A stretch of 44,239 nt of DNA from Alitiscatomonas aceti (GCF_025567195.1 NZ_JAOQJF010000028.1:1-44239); one strand, 5' to 3'. Shown: positions 15,793 through 23,938, counted from the first letter of the stretch. Translations and numbers: made by a program. The notes: generated from the letters alone by a model not told the origin.

Positions 15793-16164
15793 TCAGATGT
15801 TCATAGAAAAAAAGGCCCGGTTCAGTTCCAGGGCCTCCTCCATGGTATTTTTCCATCCGTAACACTTTAGATCCGTCTTCCACCCCTTAGGGGTCCACAG
15901 CACCTCCACGCCTTCCTCCCGCAGAAGAAGGCACTGGAGATCCATGGACGCAAAATGAGCGGCCCCGCTTAGGATCCCGGCAGCGTTCACCACCCGATGG
16001 GCCGGCACGTTCTCTCCTGCCAGCCCTTTTTTCAAAGCGTATCCCACCTGTCTGGAGTTCCCCGGCTTCCCGCAGAGCAGGGCGATCTGGCCGTAGGTGG
16101 CCACCCTCCCTCTGGGGATCCGGCTGCATACCAGATCGATGCGGCGATAAATATCCATATCCAT
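15793..16164 (-). CDS. Alkyltransferase-like (ATL) protein, DNA repair
   Basis: A 123-residue protein of the MGMT DNA-binding domain family. The helix-turn-helix region is clear (IPRGRVATYGQIALLCGKPG, RQVGYALKK). The acceptor cysteine motif PCHRV is replaced by PAHRV (Ala55), so it should not transfer alkyl groups itself. ATL proteins with Trp or Ala here bind O6-alkylguanine and hand it to nucleotide excision repair. It starts two bases after the prfA stop and is likely co-transcribed with it; an ATG six bases downstream is an alternative start. A Rossmann-free, ~100-residue core matches the family, with about 20 extra residues at the C-terminus. Confidence 0.88.
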   Translation of the reverse strand: MDMDIYRRIDLVCSRIPRGRVATYGQIALLCGKPGNSRQVGYALKKGLAGENVPAHRVVNAAGILSGAAHFASMDLQCLLLREEGVEVLWTPKGWKTDLKCYGWKNTMEEALELNRAFFSMNI

Positions 16165-16166
16165 TT

Positions 16167-17240
16167 TTAATTCTCGTTCATTTTGGCTAGCTTGGCCGCC
16201 TGGTCTGCGGCGATCAGGCTGTCGATCAGTTCCTGGAGATCGCCGTCCATGATGGAGTCGATCTTATAAAGGGTCAGCTTGATCCGGTGCTCTGTCACAC
16301 GTCCCTGGGGGAAGTTGTAGGTGCGGATCTTTTCGGACCGGTCGCCTGTGCCGATCTGGCTGCGGCGTGCCTCGGCCTCCTCATTCTGGCGGCGCTCCAG
16401 CTCCATGTCATACAGCTTGGAACGCAGCAGGCGGAACGCCTTATCCTTGTTCTGAAGCTGGGATTTCTCTGTCTGGCTGTAGATCACGATCCCCGTGGGA
16501 ATATGGGTCAGACGCACCGCAGAGTCCGTGGTGTTTACGCACTGGCCGCCGTTTCCGGAGGCACGCATCACGTCGATGCGGATATCCTTTTCGTCGATGA
16601 CCACGTCAAACTCCTCGGCCTCCGGCATGATCGCCACAGTGGCCGTAGACGTATGGATCCGGCCGCCGGACTCAGTCTCCGGCACACGCTGTACCCGGTG
16701 TACGCCGCTTTCGTATTTCAGCTTGGAATATGCGCCCTGGCCTGTGATCATGAATTCCACTTCCTTCATGCCGCCGATGCCGCTCTCGCTGACGTTGATC
16801 AGCTCCACCTTCCAGCGCTGGCGCTCTGCGTAATGGACATACATCCGGTACAGCTCGGAAGCAAACAGGGCTGCCTCGTCTCCGCCTGCGCCTGCGCGGA
16901 TCTCCACGATCACGTTCTTATCATCGTTGGGGTCCTTAGGAAGCAGAAGGATCTTAAGCTGCTGCTCCAGCTCCTCGATCCTTTTTTTCGCGTCGGAAAG
17001 CTCTTCCTTGGCCATCTCCCGCATTTCCTCGTCGCTCTCTTCCTCCAGAAGGGCCAGGCTGTCCTCCACATCCTGCTTTGCCTGCTTATATTCCTTATAT
17101 GTCTCCACCAGCGGCGTCAGATCCGACTGTTCCTTCATCAGCTTCCGGAATCTTTTCTGATCCTCTGCCACGGACGGATTGTTTAACTCAAACATCAGCT
17201 CTTCGTAATGCTTAACAATGTCTTCCAAACGGTCGAACAT
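16167..17240 (-). CDS. prfA: Peptide chain release factor 1
   Basis: Recognises UAA and UAG stop codons on the ribosome and releases the peptide. The 357-residue protein has the catalytic GGQ loop at 231-233 (RASGNGGQCVNTTDSAVRLTH). The codon-recognition tripeptide lies in RVPETESGGR, so P-E-T (187-189) occupies the PxT position of RF1. A coiled-coil-rich N-terminal domain is also visible. RF2 would carry SPF there. It lies 15 bases after prmC, the methyltransferase that modifies its GGQ glutamine. Confidence 0.97.
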   Translation of the reverse strand: MFDRLEDIVKHYEELMFELNNPSVAEDQKRFRKLMKEQSDLTPLVETYKEYKQAKQDVEDSLALLEEESDEEMREMAKEELSDAKKRIEELEQQLKILLLPKDPNDDKNVIVEIRAGAGGDEAALFASELYRMYVHYAERQRWKVELINVSESGIGGMKEVEFMITGQGAYSKLKYESGVHRVQRVPETESGGRIHTSTATVAIMPEAEEFDVVIDEKDIRIDVMRASGNGGQCVNTTDSAVRLTHIPTGIVIYSQTEKSQLQNKDKAFRLLRSKLYDMELERRQNEEAEARRSQIGTGDRSEKIRTYNFPQGRVTEHRIKLTLYKIDSIMDGDLQELIDSLIAADQAAKLAKMNEN

Positions 17241-17255
17241 AGGAAACCTCCTTCT

Positions 17256-18113
17256 TTATTTCCGGATCTGCCCCGGCCACGTTCCGCGCACTACCCGGTC
17301 CATGCCCGCCAGATCCTTTATCACCTTTGTATCCTGAAATCCATGGGACTCTAAAAGCGTCTTCACCGCCGCCCCCTGGTCATGACCCGTCTCAAAATAA
17401 ACGGAACCGCCCTGGTTTAAGAAATCCCCGCACTGCTCCGCCAGGATCCTGTAAAAATAAAGGCCGTCCTCTTTCCCGTCTAAGGCTCCCAGAGGCTCAT
17501 GGTCACGCACCTCCGGCTCCAGTCCCCGGATCACCTCACTGGGGATATAGGGCGGATTGGAAACGATCACATCGAACATGTCCCTTCCCGGCTCAAAGGC
17601 AGCGAACATATCGCTCTGGCGAAACTCCACCGGATACGTTCCGGCGTTTTTTTCTGCCACCTCCAGGGCCTCGGGAGAAATGTCTGCCGCTGCCACCCGG
17701 GCGTATCCGCCCAGGGCCTTTAAGCTGACGGCGATGCAGCCGGAGCCGGTGCACATATCCAGCACGGAAATATTTCTGTTTTTCTGCTCATTTAACACAG
17801 TTTCCACCAGCGTCTCTGTATCCTGCCTGGGGATCAGCACATGGGCATTGACAAAAAACTCCATGCCCATGAACTCCTGGGTGCCCAGGATATGCTGGAG
17901 GGGCACCCGGCCAGATCGGCGCTCCAGGCCGTCCTCATAGGCCTTAAGTGCCTCATCCCCCGGCGATGCCTCCTCCTTTGCATCCAGGAAATACCTGGCC
18001 CGGCTCATGGAAAATGCCTGTTCAAACAGATACCAGGCATCCAGCTCATACTCCTGGATCCCGGCCTTCTTTAAACGCTCCTGGCCCTGCTTTAACAGTT
18101 CCCCCCAGGTCAT
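17256..18113 (-). CDS. prmC: Release factor glutamine N5-methyltransferase
   Basis: Methylates the glutamine of the GGQ motif in release factors, using S-adenosylmethionine. The 285-residue protein has an N-terminal helical domain, IPRQDTE (94-100), the SAM-binding loop DMCTGSGCIAVS around 119-130, and the catalytic NPPY at 186-189. It overlaps the end of yqhQ by four bases (ATGA) and precedes its substrate gene prfA, the common Firmicute arrangement. Confidence 0.96.
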   Translation of the reverse strand: MTWGELLKQGQERLKKAGIQEYELDAWYLFEQAFSMSRARYFLDAKEEASPGDEALKAYEDGLERRSGRVPLQHILGTQEFMGMEFFVNAHVLIPRQDTETLVETVLNEQKNRNISVLDMCTGSGCIAVSLKALGGYARVAAADISPEALEVAEKNAGTYPVEFRQSDMFAAFEPGRDMFDVIVSNPPYIPSEVIRGLEPEVRDHEPLGALDGKEDGLYFYRILAEQCGDFLNQGGSVYFETGHDQGAAVKTLLESHGFQDTKVIKDLAGMDRVVRGTWPGQIRK

Positions 18114-19087
18114 GCCGGTTTCTCCTGATCTTCAAAATACCCGGCCGGATACGTTTCCGGAAAGTTCTCCTCCAGGTATTTCTTCCAGTCGAACACTTCC
18201 TCCACAGCGGCGATGGCCACCTGGATCATGGAATCGTCCGGTTCCTTGGTGGTCAGCCCCTGCATCCACATGCCGGGGCGGCTTATGATGTCCATGATCT
18301 TTGAATTGCTGGTGCCTGCCAGCCGCAGCACCTCATAGGACACGCCCGCGATCACCGGGATCAGTACGATCCGGCTGACGATCCGGAGCCATATGGTGTC
18401 CACCCGGACCACCATAAAGAACAGGATGCTGATGACCATAACGATCAGAAGAAAGCTGGTGCCGCAGCGCTTGTGCTCCTTGGAGCTCTTCCGGACGTTT
18501 TCCACATTTAATACCAGCCCGTTCTCCAGGCAGTTAATGCATTTGTGCTCGGAGCCATGGTACATGAACGTGCGGCGAATGTCGTCCATCCTGGAAATGA
18601 TCTTAATATAAGCGATAAAGATCCCAATGCGGATCGCTCCCTCTAAAACGGCCATGGCCGTTTCTGACGGGATGAACCGTCGGAAAAAGCCGGCGATCAG
18701 AAGCGGGAGCACCATAAAGATCCCAATGGCCATGAACACGGAAAAGATCATCACCGCCGTCATGACGACACTTTCCATTTTTTCTCCGAATTTATCGATC
18801 AGGAAGCTTTCAAATCTTCCCGGAGCCTCGTCCTCTTCATCGTCCTCAAAAAAGCTGGCCGACCAGGTGAGAGTCTTCATCCCCAGGATCATTGAATCCG
18901 CAAAGCTGAAAATCCCGCGTACAAACGGAAGGGAAAAGAATTTCACTTTTTCCGCCATACTCACATATGTGTCTTTCTGGATCACGATCTCCCCGTCAGG
19001 CTTTCTGACGGCGGTGGCATAGGTATCCTTGTTTTTCATCATGATCCCCTCTAAGACTGCCTGTCCCCCGATACCGGAATATTTCAA
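18110..19087 (-). CDS. yqhQ: DUF1385 membrane protein (YqhQ family)
   Basis: A conserved membrane protein of unknown biochemical role. The start is a TTG at 19087 with GGAGG seven bases upstream, giving (M)KYSGIGGQAVLEGIMM, the classic N-terminal signature of the family. Upstream in-frame ATG codons to 19222 add low-complexity Arg-rich residues and are not credible. The product is 325 residues. Membrane segments lie at about 100-120, 150-180 and 260-310. The conserved HGSEHKCINCLENG and RCGTSFLLIV segments are present. It sits between rpmE and prmC, as in many Lachnospiraceae, but no functional link is established. Confidence 0.88.
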   Translation of the reverse strand: MKYSGIGGQAVLEGIMMKNKDTYATAVRKPDGEIVIQKDTYVSMAEKVKFFSLPFVRGIFSFADSMILGMKTLTWSASFFEDDEEDEAPGRFESFLIDKFGEKMESVVMTAVMIFSVFMAIGIFMVLPLLIAGFFRRFIPSETAMAVLEGAIRIGIFIAYIKIISRMDDIRRTFMYHGSEHKCINCLENGLVLNVENVRKSSKEHKRCGTSFLLIVMVISILFFMVVRVDTIWLRIVSRIVLIPVIAGVSYEVLRLAGTSNSKIMDIISRPGMWMQGLTTKEPDDSMIQVAIAAVEEVFDWKKYLEENFPETYPAGYFEDQEKPA

Positions 19088-19192
19088 TTTTAAACCTCCA
19101 TGTCTGTAAGATCCCGCAGACGCGCGTCTCCGGCCCGTCTGCCTCCGGGGCCTGCCGGGAGCGTTCCCACTCCGCCTGGCCTCCGGGTAAAC

Positions 19193-19233
19193 AAAAAGGG
19201 CTGAGTTTTCAGAAATATCCAAAAGCTCAACCC
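19193..19233 (-). terminator. rpmE terminator
   Basis: The arms GGGTTGAGCTTTT / AAAACTCAGCCC have mismatches and are followed on the minus strand by TTTTTGTTT. It begins 15 bases after the rpmE stop, so rpmE is largely a separate transcript from yqhQ. Confidence 0.85.
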
Positions 19234-19247
19234 TGCTTTATCAAACC

Positions 19248-19457
19248 TTATTTGTCTGCTTTCACACCATACTTACGGTTGAACATCTCGATACGTCCGC
19301 GAGCGGAAGCAGCCTTCTGCTGACCGGTATAGAATGAATGGCATTTGGAACAGATTTCTACGTGAATGTCTTTCTTGGTAGAACCAGTTACAAATTCATT
19401 ACCGCAGTTGCAAACGACCTTGGCCTGATAGTAATTTGGGTGGATTCCCTCTTTCAT
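19248..19457 (-). CDS. rpmE: 50S ribosomal protein L31 (zinc-binding form)
   Basis: A 69-residue large-subunit protein beginning MKEGIHPNYYQAKVVCNCGN. Cys16, Cys18, Cys36 and Cys39 form the zinc-ribbon of the C+ type; zinc-free paralogues (RpmE2) lack them. The ATG has AGAGGTGA six bases upstream; the upstream open frame adds 14 residues without support. It has its own promoter and terminator. Confidence 0.97.
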   Translation of the reverse strand: MKEGIHPNYYQAKVVCNCGNEFVTGSTKKDIHVEICSKCHSFYTGQQKAASARGRIEMFNRKYGVKADK

Positions 19458-19512
19458 GATTTTCACCTCTTTATTTTTTGGTACATGACTGACAGTCACG
19501 TTTATTTATATA

Positions 19513-19529
19513 CCTGTTCCCTTAGAACA
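19513..19529 (-). promoter_or_regulatory. Small hairpin in the rpmE leader
   Basis: The perfect arms CTGTTC / GAACAG with a 5-base loop begin just after the predicted rpmE transcription start. It could be part of an L31 autoregulatory leader of the kind described in several bacterial groups, but I cannot match a consensus by eye. Confidence 0.3.
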
Positions 19530-19537
19530 GCTAAATA

Positions 19538-19566
19538 AGTATAGCATAGTTTATTTTTGAGTGCAA
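19538..19566 (-). promoter_or_regulatory. rpmE promoter
   Basis: Minus-strand TTGCAC (19561-19566) and TATACT (19538-19543) are 17 bases apart. Confidence 0.7.
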
Positions 19567-19577
19567 GTGTTTTTTCG

Positions 19578-19602
19578 CTGAAAATCGGGCGTTGATTTTC
19601 AG
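19578..19602. promoter_or_regulatory. Inverted repeat between divergent promoters
   Basis: The perfect 9-base arms CTGAAAATC / GATTTTCAG with a 7-base spacer are centred between the rpmE and 19661 promoters. It ends eight bases before the -35 box of the latter. It could be an operator; no regulator gene is adjacent. Confidence 0.4.
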
Positions 19603-19609
19603 TGTTTTA

Positions 19610-19639
19610 TTGCGGCATGATACTAAAAACTGATATAAT
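19610..19639 (+). promoter_or_regulatory. Promoter of the 19661 gene
   Basis: TTGCGG (19610-19615) and TATAAT (19634-19639) are 18 bases apart, giving a very short leader with GAGAGGGGG before the ATG. Confidence 0.6.
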
Positions 19640-19660
19640 GCAAATGAGAGGGGGCAAAGC

Positions 19661-20557
19661 ATGAATAAAAAATTATCCGGGGTATTTACTGTTATTTTAA
19701 TGATAAATGTATTAACCTTTAATATTTACGCCATGGAACATCTGATAGACAGGAATGACCGTGAATATTCAGAAATCTTGTCTCTGAACGATGAAATATT
19801 GGATTCCCTGAATCATGGCCTGGTCCATTCAGAAACAGGGAAAGATATTTCTGAAGATGAGCTCAAAATGGAACAGGCATTTAAAGTGTATGCTGATATA
19901 GAATTAAATCACGCAGAAAAGGTAAAGTCGTCGCTTCAGGAAGCAAAATATAAATGGCAGGTTCCTGTATATACAGATATCCATACAATCCTGGTTGATA
20001 TTACAAAAGTAACTTCTATTTCTGAAGATGTTCCAAAAGATGTGAGGATAGAATTAGAAAAAAATTCAAATCAATGGCATGTTGGCGCAATCCATATCTT
20101 TGATGGCCAGACTGTAAACTATGCGGAAACCGTTAAAGATGCACTGGAGCATGCGGGATATGATCCCAGAAACTATACATATGAAATCGTTTCAGGTATC
20201 CCAGGAATAAGATATCCCACAGCGATCGTATTTAACAGCGAAGAAAAAGCTGAGTTTATAATACCTGCTGAACCGTCAGCAGCCCGTGCTTTTGAGGGTA
20301 ACTGGCCCACTGCAGCTCAGAATACGGATCTGCTTTCTGCTTCAAATGAAGAGAATGACAGCAGTATGCCATTATATAATTACAGCGACGTTGCACGGGC
20401 ATCCAGAAAAGCTGGCCTGTTTGGCCATGGCGGTATCGGAATCACGTATCCGAGTGGTACTTTTAATTGGAAGACAGGCGCTGCGGCCGTTGGTATTTTT
20501 ACCGTTCTGGTCATCTGTTTATATTCATTTGTCAGATCTCGCAAGCCCGGGGACTGA
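19661..20557 (+). CDS. Secreted, C-terminally anchored protein of unknown function
   Basis: A 298-residue protein I do not recognise. Residues 1-24 form a signal peptide (MNKKL, hydrophobic core, ending NIYA). The extracytoplasmic part is acidic and rich in Glu/Asp/Asn. A segment around 140-205 (IHIFDGQTVNYAETVKDALE...) has alternating hydrophobic strands. A single membrane segment at about 272-290 is followed by RSRKPGD, so the protein should be anchored outside the membrane. The gene is clearly more AT-rich in its first two-thirds than its neighbours and is transcribed against them, which suggests acquisition or different expression needs. It is alone, ending in a strong hairpin. Confidence 0.75.
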   Translation: MNKKLSGVFTVILMINVLTFNIYAMEHLIDRNDREYSEILSLNDEILDSLNHGLVHSETGKDISEDELKMEQAFKVYADIELNHAEKVKSSLQEAKYKWQVPVYTDIHTILVDITKVTSISEDVPKDVRIELEKNSNQWHVGAIHIFDGQTVNYAETVKDALEHAGYDPRNYTYEIVSGIPGIRYPTAIVFNSEEKAEFIIPAEPSAARAFEGNWPTAAQNTDLLSASNEENDSSMPLYNYSDVARASRKAGLFGHGGIGITYPSGTFNWKTGAAAVGIFTVLVICLYSFVRSRKPGD

Positions 20558-20564
20558 TGGAGTT

Positions 20565-20593
20565 GGAGACAGCTGCCTGCCGCTGCTGTCTCC
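20565..20593. terminator. Hairpin between convergent genes
   Basis: The perfect arms GGAGACAGC / GCTGTCTCC with an 11-base loop lie in the 78-base gap between the converging 19661 gene and the DUF4037 gene. There is no T-run on either side; it may end transcripts from both. Confidence 0.55.
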
Positions 20594-20635
20594 AGCTAAG
20601 AGAGAAATTGAAACCGGATCCTGGCCGACGGCTCC

Positions 20636-21778
20636 CTACCCCTCCATCACATGAAGGTTCCGAAGCTCTCCGTCCCGGATGCGCTCCGTCAGCTCCATGG
20701 CATGGGGCTCCAGATAATCCCAGTCCCCGCCGGTCAAGCCCTGGCGCTTCAGCTCCTGTACCACAGCCCGGCAGACCATTTCGATCCTCTCCTCTGTCCG
20801 GACCGGGCCGCCAGCCAGCCGCTTCTTTGCTGGTCCGCAGGATCCCTCTGTGTCCTCTGCTTCCTTCTCCACGGATCCACGGACGCCATTTCTGTCCCCT
20901 GGTTCCGTATTCCCTGGCTCATAAACGCCAGCCGCATCCCCCGGCACGGCTGCTCCCCCTGTCAGCAGCCGCTCCAGCTCCCCAGCAGCCTCACGGAGCA
21001 CCGGCAGCTCCCTGGCGGCCCGGAACGACCATTTGTAATACGGCATGTACCTTCGGTTCAGAAGAAAGATCATGGAAAGCCCCGCCGAAACAAATTCGTG
21101 GAGGGCCATGGCGGCGGCTCCGTATTCCCCCCGCCTCAGACACCGGGAATAATTATATTGCCCCGACTGGGCCATAAGGACGGCCCTGGCCGCCATTTTC
21201 TTCAGGCGCACGTCCTCCGGGTATCCGGCCTCCAGCTCCCGGCGCACGGCAGAAAACTCCCCGCATCCGTCGTAAAACACCCTTCCATTGACGGCGCAGG
21301 ACAGGCTGTGCTCCGGCGTATACAGCCATTCCATCAGGGATTCCGGCGCTCCCGGCCTTCCTGTGAACCGGCGGTAAAATTCTCCGGTGAGCAAAACGCC
21401 CCGGCGTCCGCCGCCAAGGAGGCTCTGCTTTTCCCGCCTCACTCCCAGATACTCCCCCGGCAGCTTCCCATAAGCCCGGGACAGCTTAAATTCCAGCTCA
21501 TGCTCCAGCCGGTCCGGGATCCAAAGACAGAAGCCGGCCTCAAAATCATGGTCCCGGGATATGGCATCATCAAAACCAAAGCAGTCGGAGCCCTCTCCGG
21601 CCACTCCCGCGGCGATCATATCCATATACTGGGGAAACTGCTCCTGGAGCATGGGCAGGCCGTATTCGCCAAAAAACCGTTCTGAAAGCTCCAGGCCCCT
21701 GATAACGTTTCCCCTGTCCTGTCCTTCCTCTATCGGCTCCATATCTGCCGCTCTTCCACTGCTCTTTCCATCTGTCAT
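20636..21778 (-). CDS. DUF4037 protein, nucleotidyltransferase-like fold
   Basis: A 380-residue protein. Near residue 63 it has the pattern G-S-(11 residues)-D-H-D-F (SDCFGFDDAISRDHD), which fits the hG[GS]x9-13DhDh signature of the polymerase-beta nucleotidyltransferase superfamily. The remainder (FDD...DHDF, helical C-terminal part with MALHEFV) matches my memory of the DUF4037 family. The substrate is unknown. A low-complexity, Glu/Gly-rich linker lies at about 280-325, before a helical end. The start at 21778 overlaps the stop of the TPR gene by ATGA and has GAGAGGAG upstream; the open frame to 21889 lies inside the TPR gene. It is the third gene of an operon with the TPR protein and an acyltransferase. 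Confidence 0.75.
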   Translation of the reverse strand: MTDGKSSGRAADMEPIEEGQDRGNVIRGLELSERFFGEYGLPMLQEQFPQYMDMIAAGVAGEGSDCFGFDDAISRDHDFEAGFCLWIPDRLEHELEFKLSRAYGKLPGEYLGVRREKQSLLGGGRRGVLLTGEFYRRFTGRPGAPESLMEWLYTPEHSLSCAVNGRVFYDGCGEFSAVRRELEAGYPEDVRLKKMAARAVLMAQSGQYNYSRCLRRGEYGAAAMALHEFVSAGLSMIFLLNRRYMPYYKWSFRAARELPVLREAAGELERLLTGGAAVPGDAAGVYEPGNTEPGDRNGVRGSVEKEAEDTEGSCGPAKKRLAGGPVRTEERIEMVCRAVVQELKRQGLTGGDWDYLEPHAMELTERIRDGELRNLHVMEG

Positions 21779-22626
21779 CTCCCCGGCTCCTCTCCGGCTT
21801 CCCGATAGATCCGGTCCGCCGCCTCGGTAAGTTCCTTCTTTATTCTGAAATATCCGAAATGTCCGAATGTTTCCGCGCATTTCCGGCAATTAAACGCGTA
21901 ATATCCGTCTCTGGGAACCTCTCCGGAGCGAAAGATCTCCACTGCCTTTTCCAGACATCCGTCGATCTCCTCCTCCCGTCCCGCCTTCTCATACAGCACC
22001 GCCAGGTTCACCCAGGTGACCGCGATCTCCAGGAGGCTTCCCGGCCGCAGCGCCTCCATGATATCCATGGCTTTCTTATAATATGCCTCCGCCTTTCTAT
22101 ACTCTCCCAGGTCCTCCCAGGCCAGGGCCATGTTGTTGAACAGGCCTCCGAACCGGTAGTCTCCCGGCGGCAGGCTCCCGCCATAGGCCCTAAAGGCCTG
22201 GTCGTAATACGGCATGGCCTCTGCTGCCTTTCCAAAAGCCTTCATGGTAGTGGCGGCATTGAGACAGGTGGTGCCGCCGGTGACGGTCTGGGAAAGCCCA
22301 TGATCTCCCACCAGGGCCAGCCCCTTTTCCACCGCCGCAAGGCCCTTTTCCCTCTCTCTGGAATTGCGGTAAAAGCCCATCATTTCATTCAATATAGTGA
22401 TCTGGGATGTCCAGTCCCCGGCTTCCTCATACCGGGCCAGCCAGTCCTCCAGATATATGGCCGCCTCCCGTTTGGCATCCCGGTCCAGGAGCCGGTCAAA
22501 GCCCTGGATCACCTCCCGGACCGAGGGACCTCCGTCCGCGCTCCCTGTATGCACCGCCTCTGCGGCTGCTATATGTGGTCGGAAGCAGCACTCTGGCTCC
22601 TCCCAGTCTTCTTTTTCCAGTATCAT
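21775..22626 (-). CDS. Tetratricopeptide-repeat protein
   Basis: A 283-residue cytoplasmic protein without signal peptide. At least three TPR-type helix pairs are visible: around 120-160 (TTCLNAATTMKAFGKAAEAMPYYDQA), 160-200 (GLFNNMALAWEDLGEYRKAEAYYKKA) and 200-240 (AVTWVNLAVLYEKAGREEE). The last ~40 residues contain a Cys pair (FNCRKCAETFGHF). TPR proteins are scaffolds for other proteins, so it probably binds a partner, most simply the coupled DUF4037 protein. It starts three bases after the acyltransferase stop and overlaps the next gene by four bases. Confidence 0.8.
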   Translation of the reverse strand: MILEKEDWEEPECCFRPHIAAAEAVHTGSADGGPSVREVIQGFDRLLDRDAKREAAIYLEDWLARYEEAGDWTSQITILNEMMGFYRNSREREKGLAAVEKGLALVGDHGLSQTVTGGTTCLNAATTMKAFGKAAEAMPYYDQAFRAYGGSLPPGDYRFGGLFNNMALAWEDLGEYRKAEAYYKKAMDIMEALRPGSLLEIAVTWVNLAVLYEKAGREEEIDGCLEKAVEIFRSGEVPRDGYYAFNCRKCAETFGHFGYFRIKKELTEAADRIYREAGEEPGR

Positions 22627-22629
22627 CTG

Positions 22630-23748
22630 TCATTTCCTCTCTGTTTCATTTTTCAGGAAGCCTTCGTCCAGGCTCCGCCCTCCGGAAAAGATCCGCCACA
22701 CGGCTGGCGCATACCGGACCAGGATCCGGGCCGCCGCGTAAGAGGATGCCACCACCGCCGCCGGAAGCAGGAGGAACCAGACCACAGCTAAGACCGCCAT
22801 GGCCGTTCCATCCAGCACGCGTCCCAGCACCAGGGCTCCGGCCTTATTAAAAACACGCACCAGGATAAAATGGATCCCGTATAAAAACAGGCTCTGGCGC
22901 ATCCACGGCCTGGTCTTTCCCATCCGTCCGCTGTCAAACAGAAGCCATATGGATATGGGAAGGAAAAAACGGAACATGACGATCCACAAAACATCTGCCC
23001 CAGGCTTCCCCATCCTCCAGAAACAGATCGCTGCCATAAGGACATTTCCGATCCCCGCCAGGATCCGCCCCTTTCCATAAGAAGCCTCTGTCAATTCCCG
23101 GCCATGGACGGCCATAAAGATCCCAAAGGAGTAATATAAGAGGGCATCCGTGTTGGGATGCATGGTATCCAGATGAAAATGGACGGCCGCCATGACAGCT
23201 GCCAGAAAGACCAGCCCCCGGGTCCGGTTCTTTATGATCCAGTAAAGGACCGGGGACAGCAGGATCAGGAACATCAGCTGATACAGATACCAGAATACCG
23301 GCGCGTACTGGTAATGAAGAACAGCCGCCAGAAGCTCCTCCCCGTTAAATGGCACCGGCGGTTTTCCAATGAGCCGGTAAACAGCCGGAATGCGGGTTGC
23401 CAGCACATAGCCCAGATAATAAAAAAGATTCCAGGCCAGATAGGGGACCGCCACGCTGCGGACCCGGCTCTTCCATTTTGCCGGAAGCTTCTCCCAGGAA
23501 AAGCTGCGGAAAAAAAGGTACGCCGACAGCATAAAAAATCCCGGCACTGCCGTCAACCCCAGGGCCGCGGACAAGAAATCCTGGATCCTGTGGACCGTCA
23601 GCCAGATCCCCTCTGTGACCGGGGCGCCGCCGGAAAACAGCTCCGCATTATAGGAGTGGGCCCAGATCACCAGGATACTGAGCAGAAACATCACCCAGGA
23701 AACGTGCTCCCGGAACGCCTTTTCCTCCATGGTCTTTCCCATTTGCAT
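22630..23748 (-). CDS. Acyltransferase 3 family membrane protein
   Basis: A 372-residue integral membrane protein with about ten hydrophobic segments. The first (SWVMFLLSILVIWAHSYN) carries the His of the acyltransferase 3 family, members of which O-acylate surface sugars, often with acetyl groups. The second loop (RSFSWEKLPAKWKSRVRSVAVPYLAWNLFYY) has the typical Arg-rich turn before a WNL segment, and the C-terminal membrane helix has the FLYGIHFILVRV pattern. The start at 23748 has GGAGG five bases upstream; the frame is open to 23865, but that part is basic and poorly supported. It is the first gene of the three-gene operon, so a function in envelope modification is the best guess. Confidence 0.82.
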   Translation of the reverse strand: MQMGKTMEEKAFREHVSWVMFLLSILVIWAHSYNAELFSGGAPVTEGIWLTVHRIQDFLSAALGLTAVPGFFMLSAYLFFRSFSWEKLPAKWKSRVRSVAVPYLAWNLFYYLGYVLATRIPAVYRLIGKPPVPFNGEELLAAVLHYQYAPVFWYLYQLMFLILLSPVLYWIIKNRTRGLVFLAAVMAAVHFHLDTMHPNTDALLYYSFGIFMAVHGRELTEASYGKGRILAGIGNVLMAAICFWRMGKPGADVLWIVMFRFFLPISIWLLFDSGRMGKTRPWMRQSLFLYGIHFILVRVFNKAGALVLGRVLDGTAMAVLAVVWFLLLPAAVVASSYAAARILVRYAPAVWRIFSGGRSLDEGFLKNETERK

Positions 23749-23882
23749 CCATCCCTCCGTATTTTCCCAGGGCCGGAAAAGCAGACTCTCCAGCCCCTCT
23801 CTTCCTCTTATTTTGCGGAATCTCAGCCGGATTGTCAAGGCAGTTTTCCTCCCTCTGTTTGTCAACCAAATTTATTACATAG

Positions 23883-23911
23883 TTTACATTTCTCTGTTTT
23901 TATGATATTGT
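23883..23911 (+). promoter_or_regulatory. bioB promoter
   Basis: TTTACA (23883-23888) and TATTGT (23906-23911) are 17 bases apart. The -10 box overlaps the left half of the BirA-type operator. Confidence 0.55.
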
Positions 23912-23938
23912 AAACCATATAAAATTTTTAGTTTACTT
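23908..23938 (+). promoter_or_regulatory. BirA-type biotin operator
   Basis: The half-sites TTGTAAAC (23908-23915) and GTTTACTT (23931-23938) are 15 bases apart. This matches the Firmicute pattern of the biotin repressor BirA (TTGTTAAC-N14-16-GTTAACAA type) with one mismatched base in the right arm. It covers the -10 box and start site of bioB, as expected for repression when biotin is plentiful. A third half-site (GTTTACA) lies at 23882-23888. Confidence 0.75.

Noticed and set aside
19513..19529. LexA box upstream of rpmE
   Set aside because: The Firmicute LexA site is GAAC-N4-GTTC; here the order of the arms is reversed, so it is a simple hairpin.
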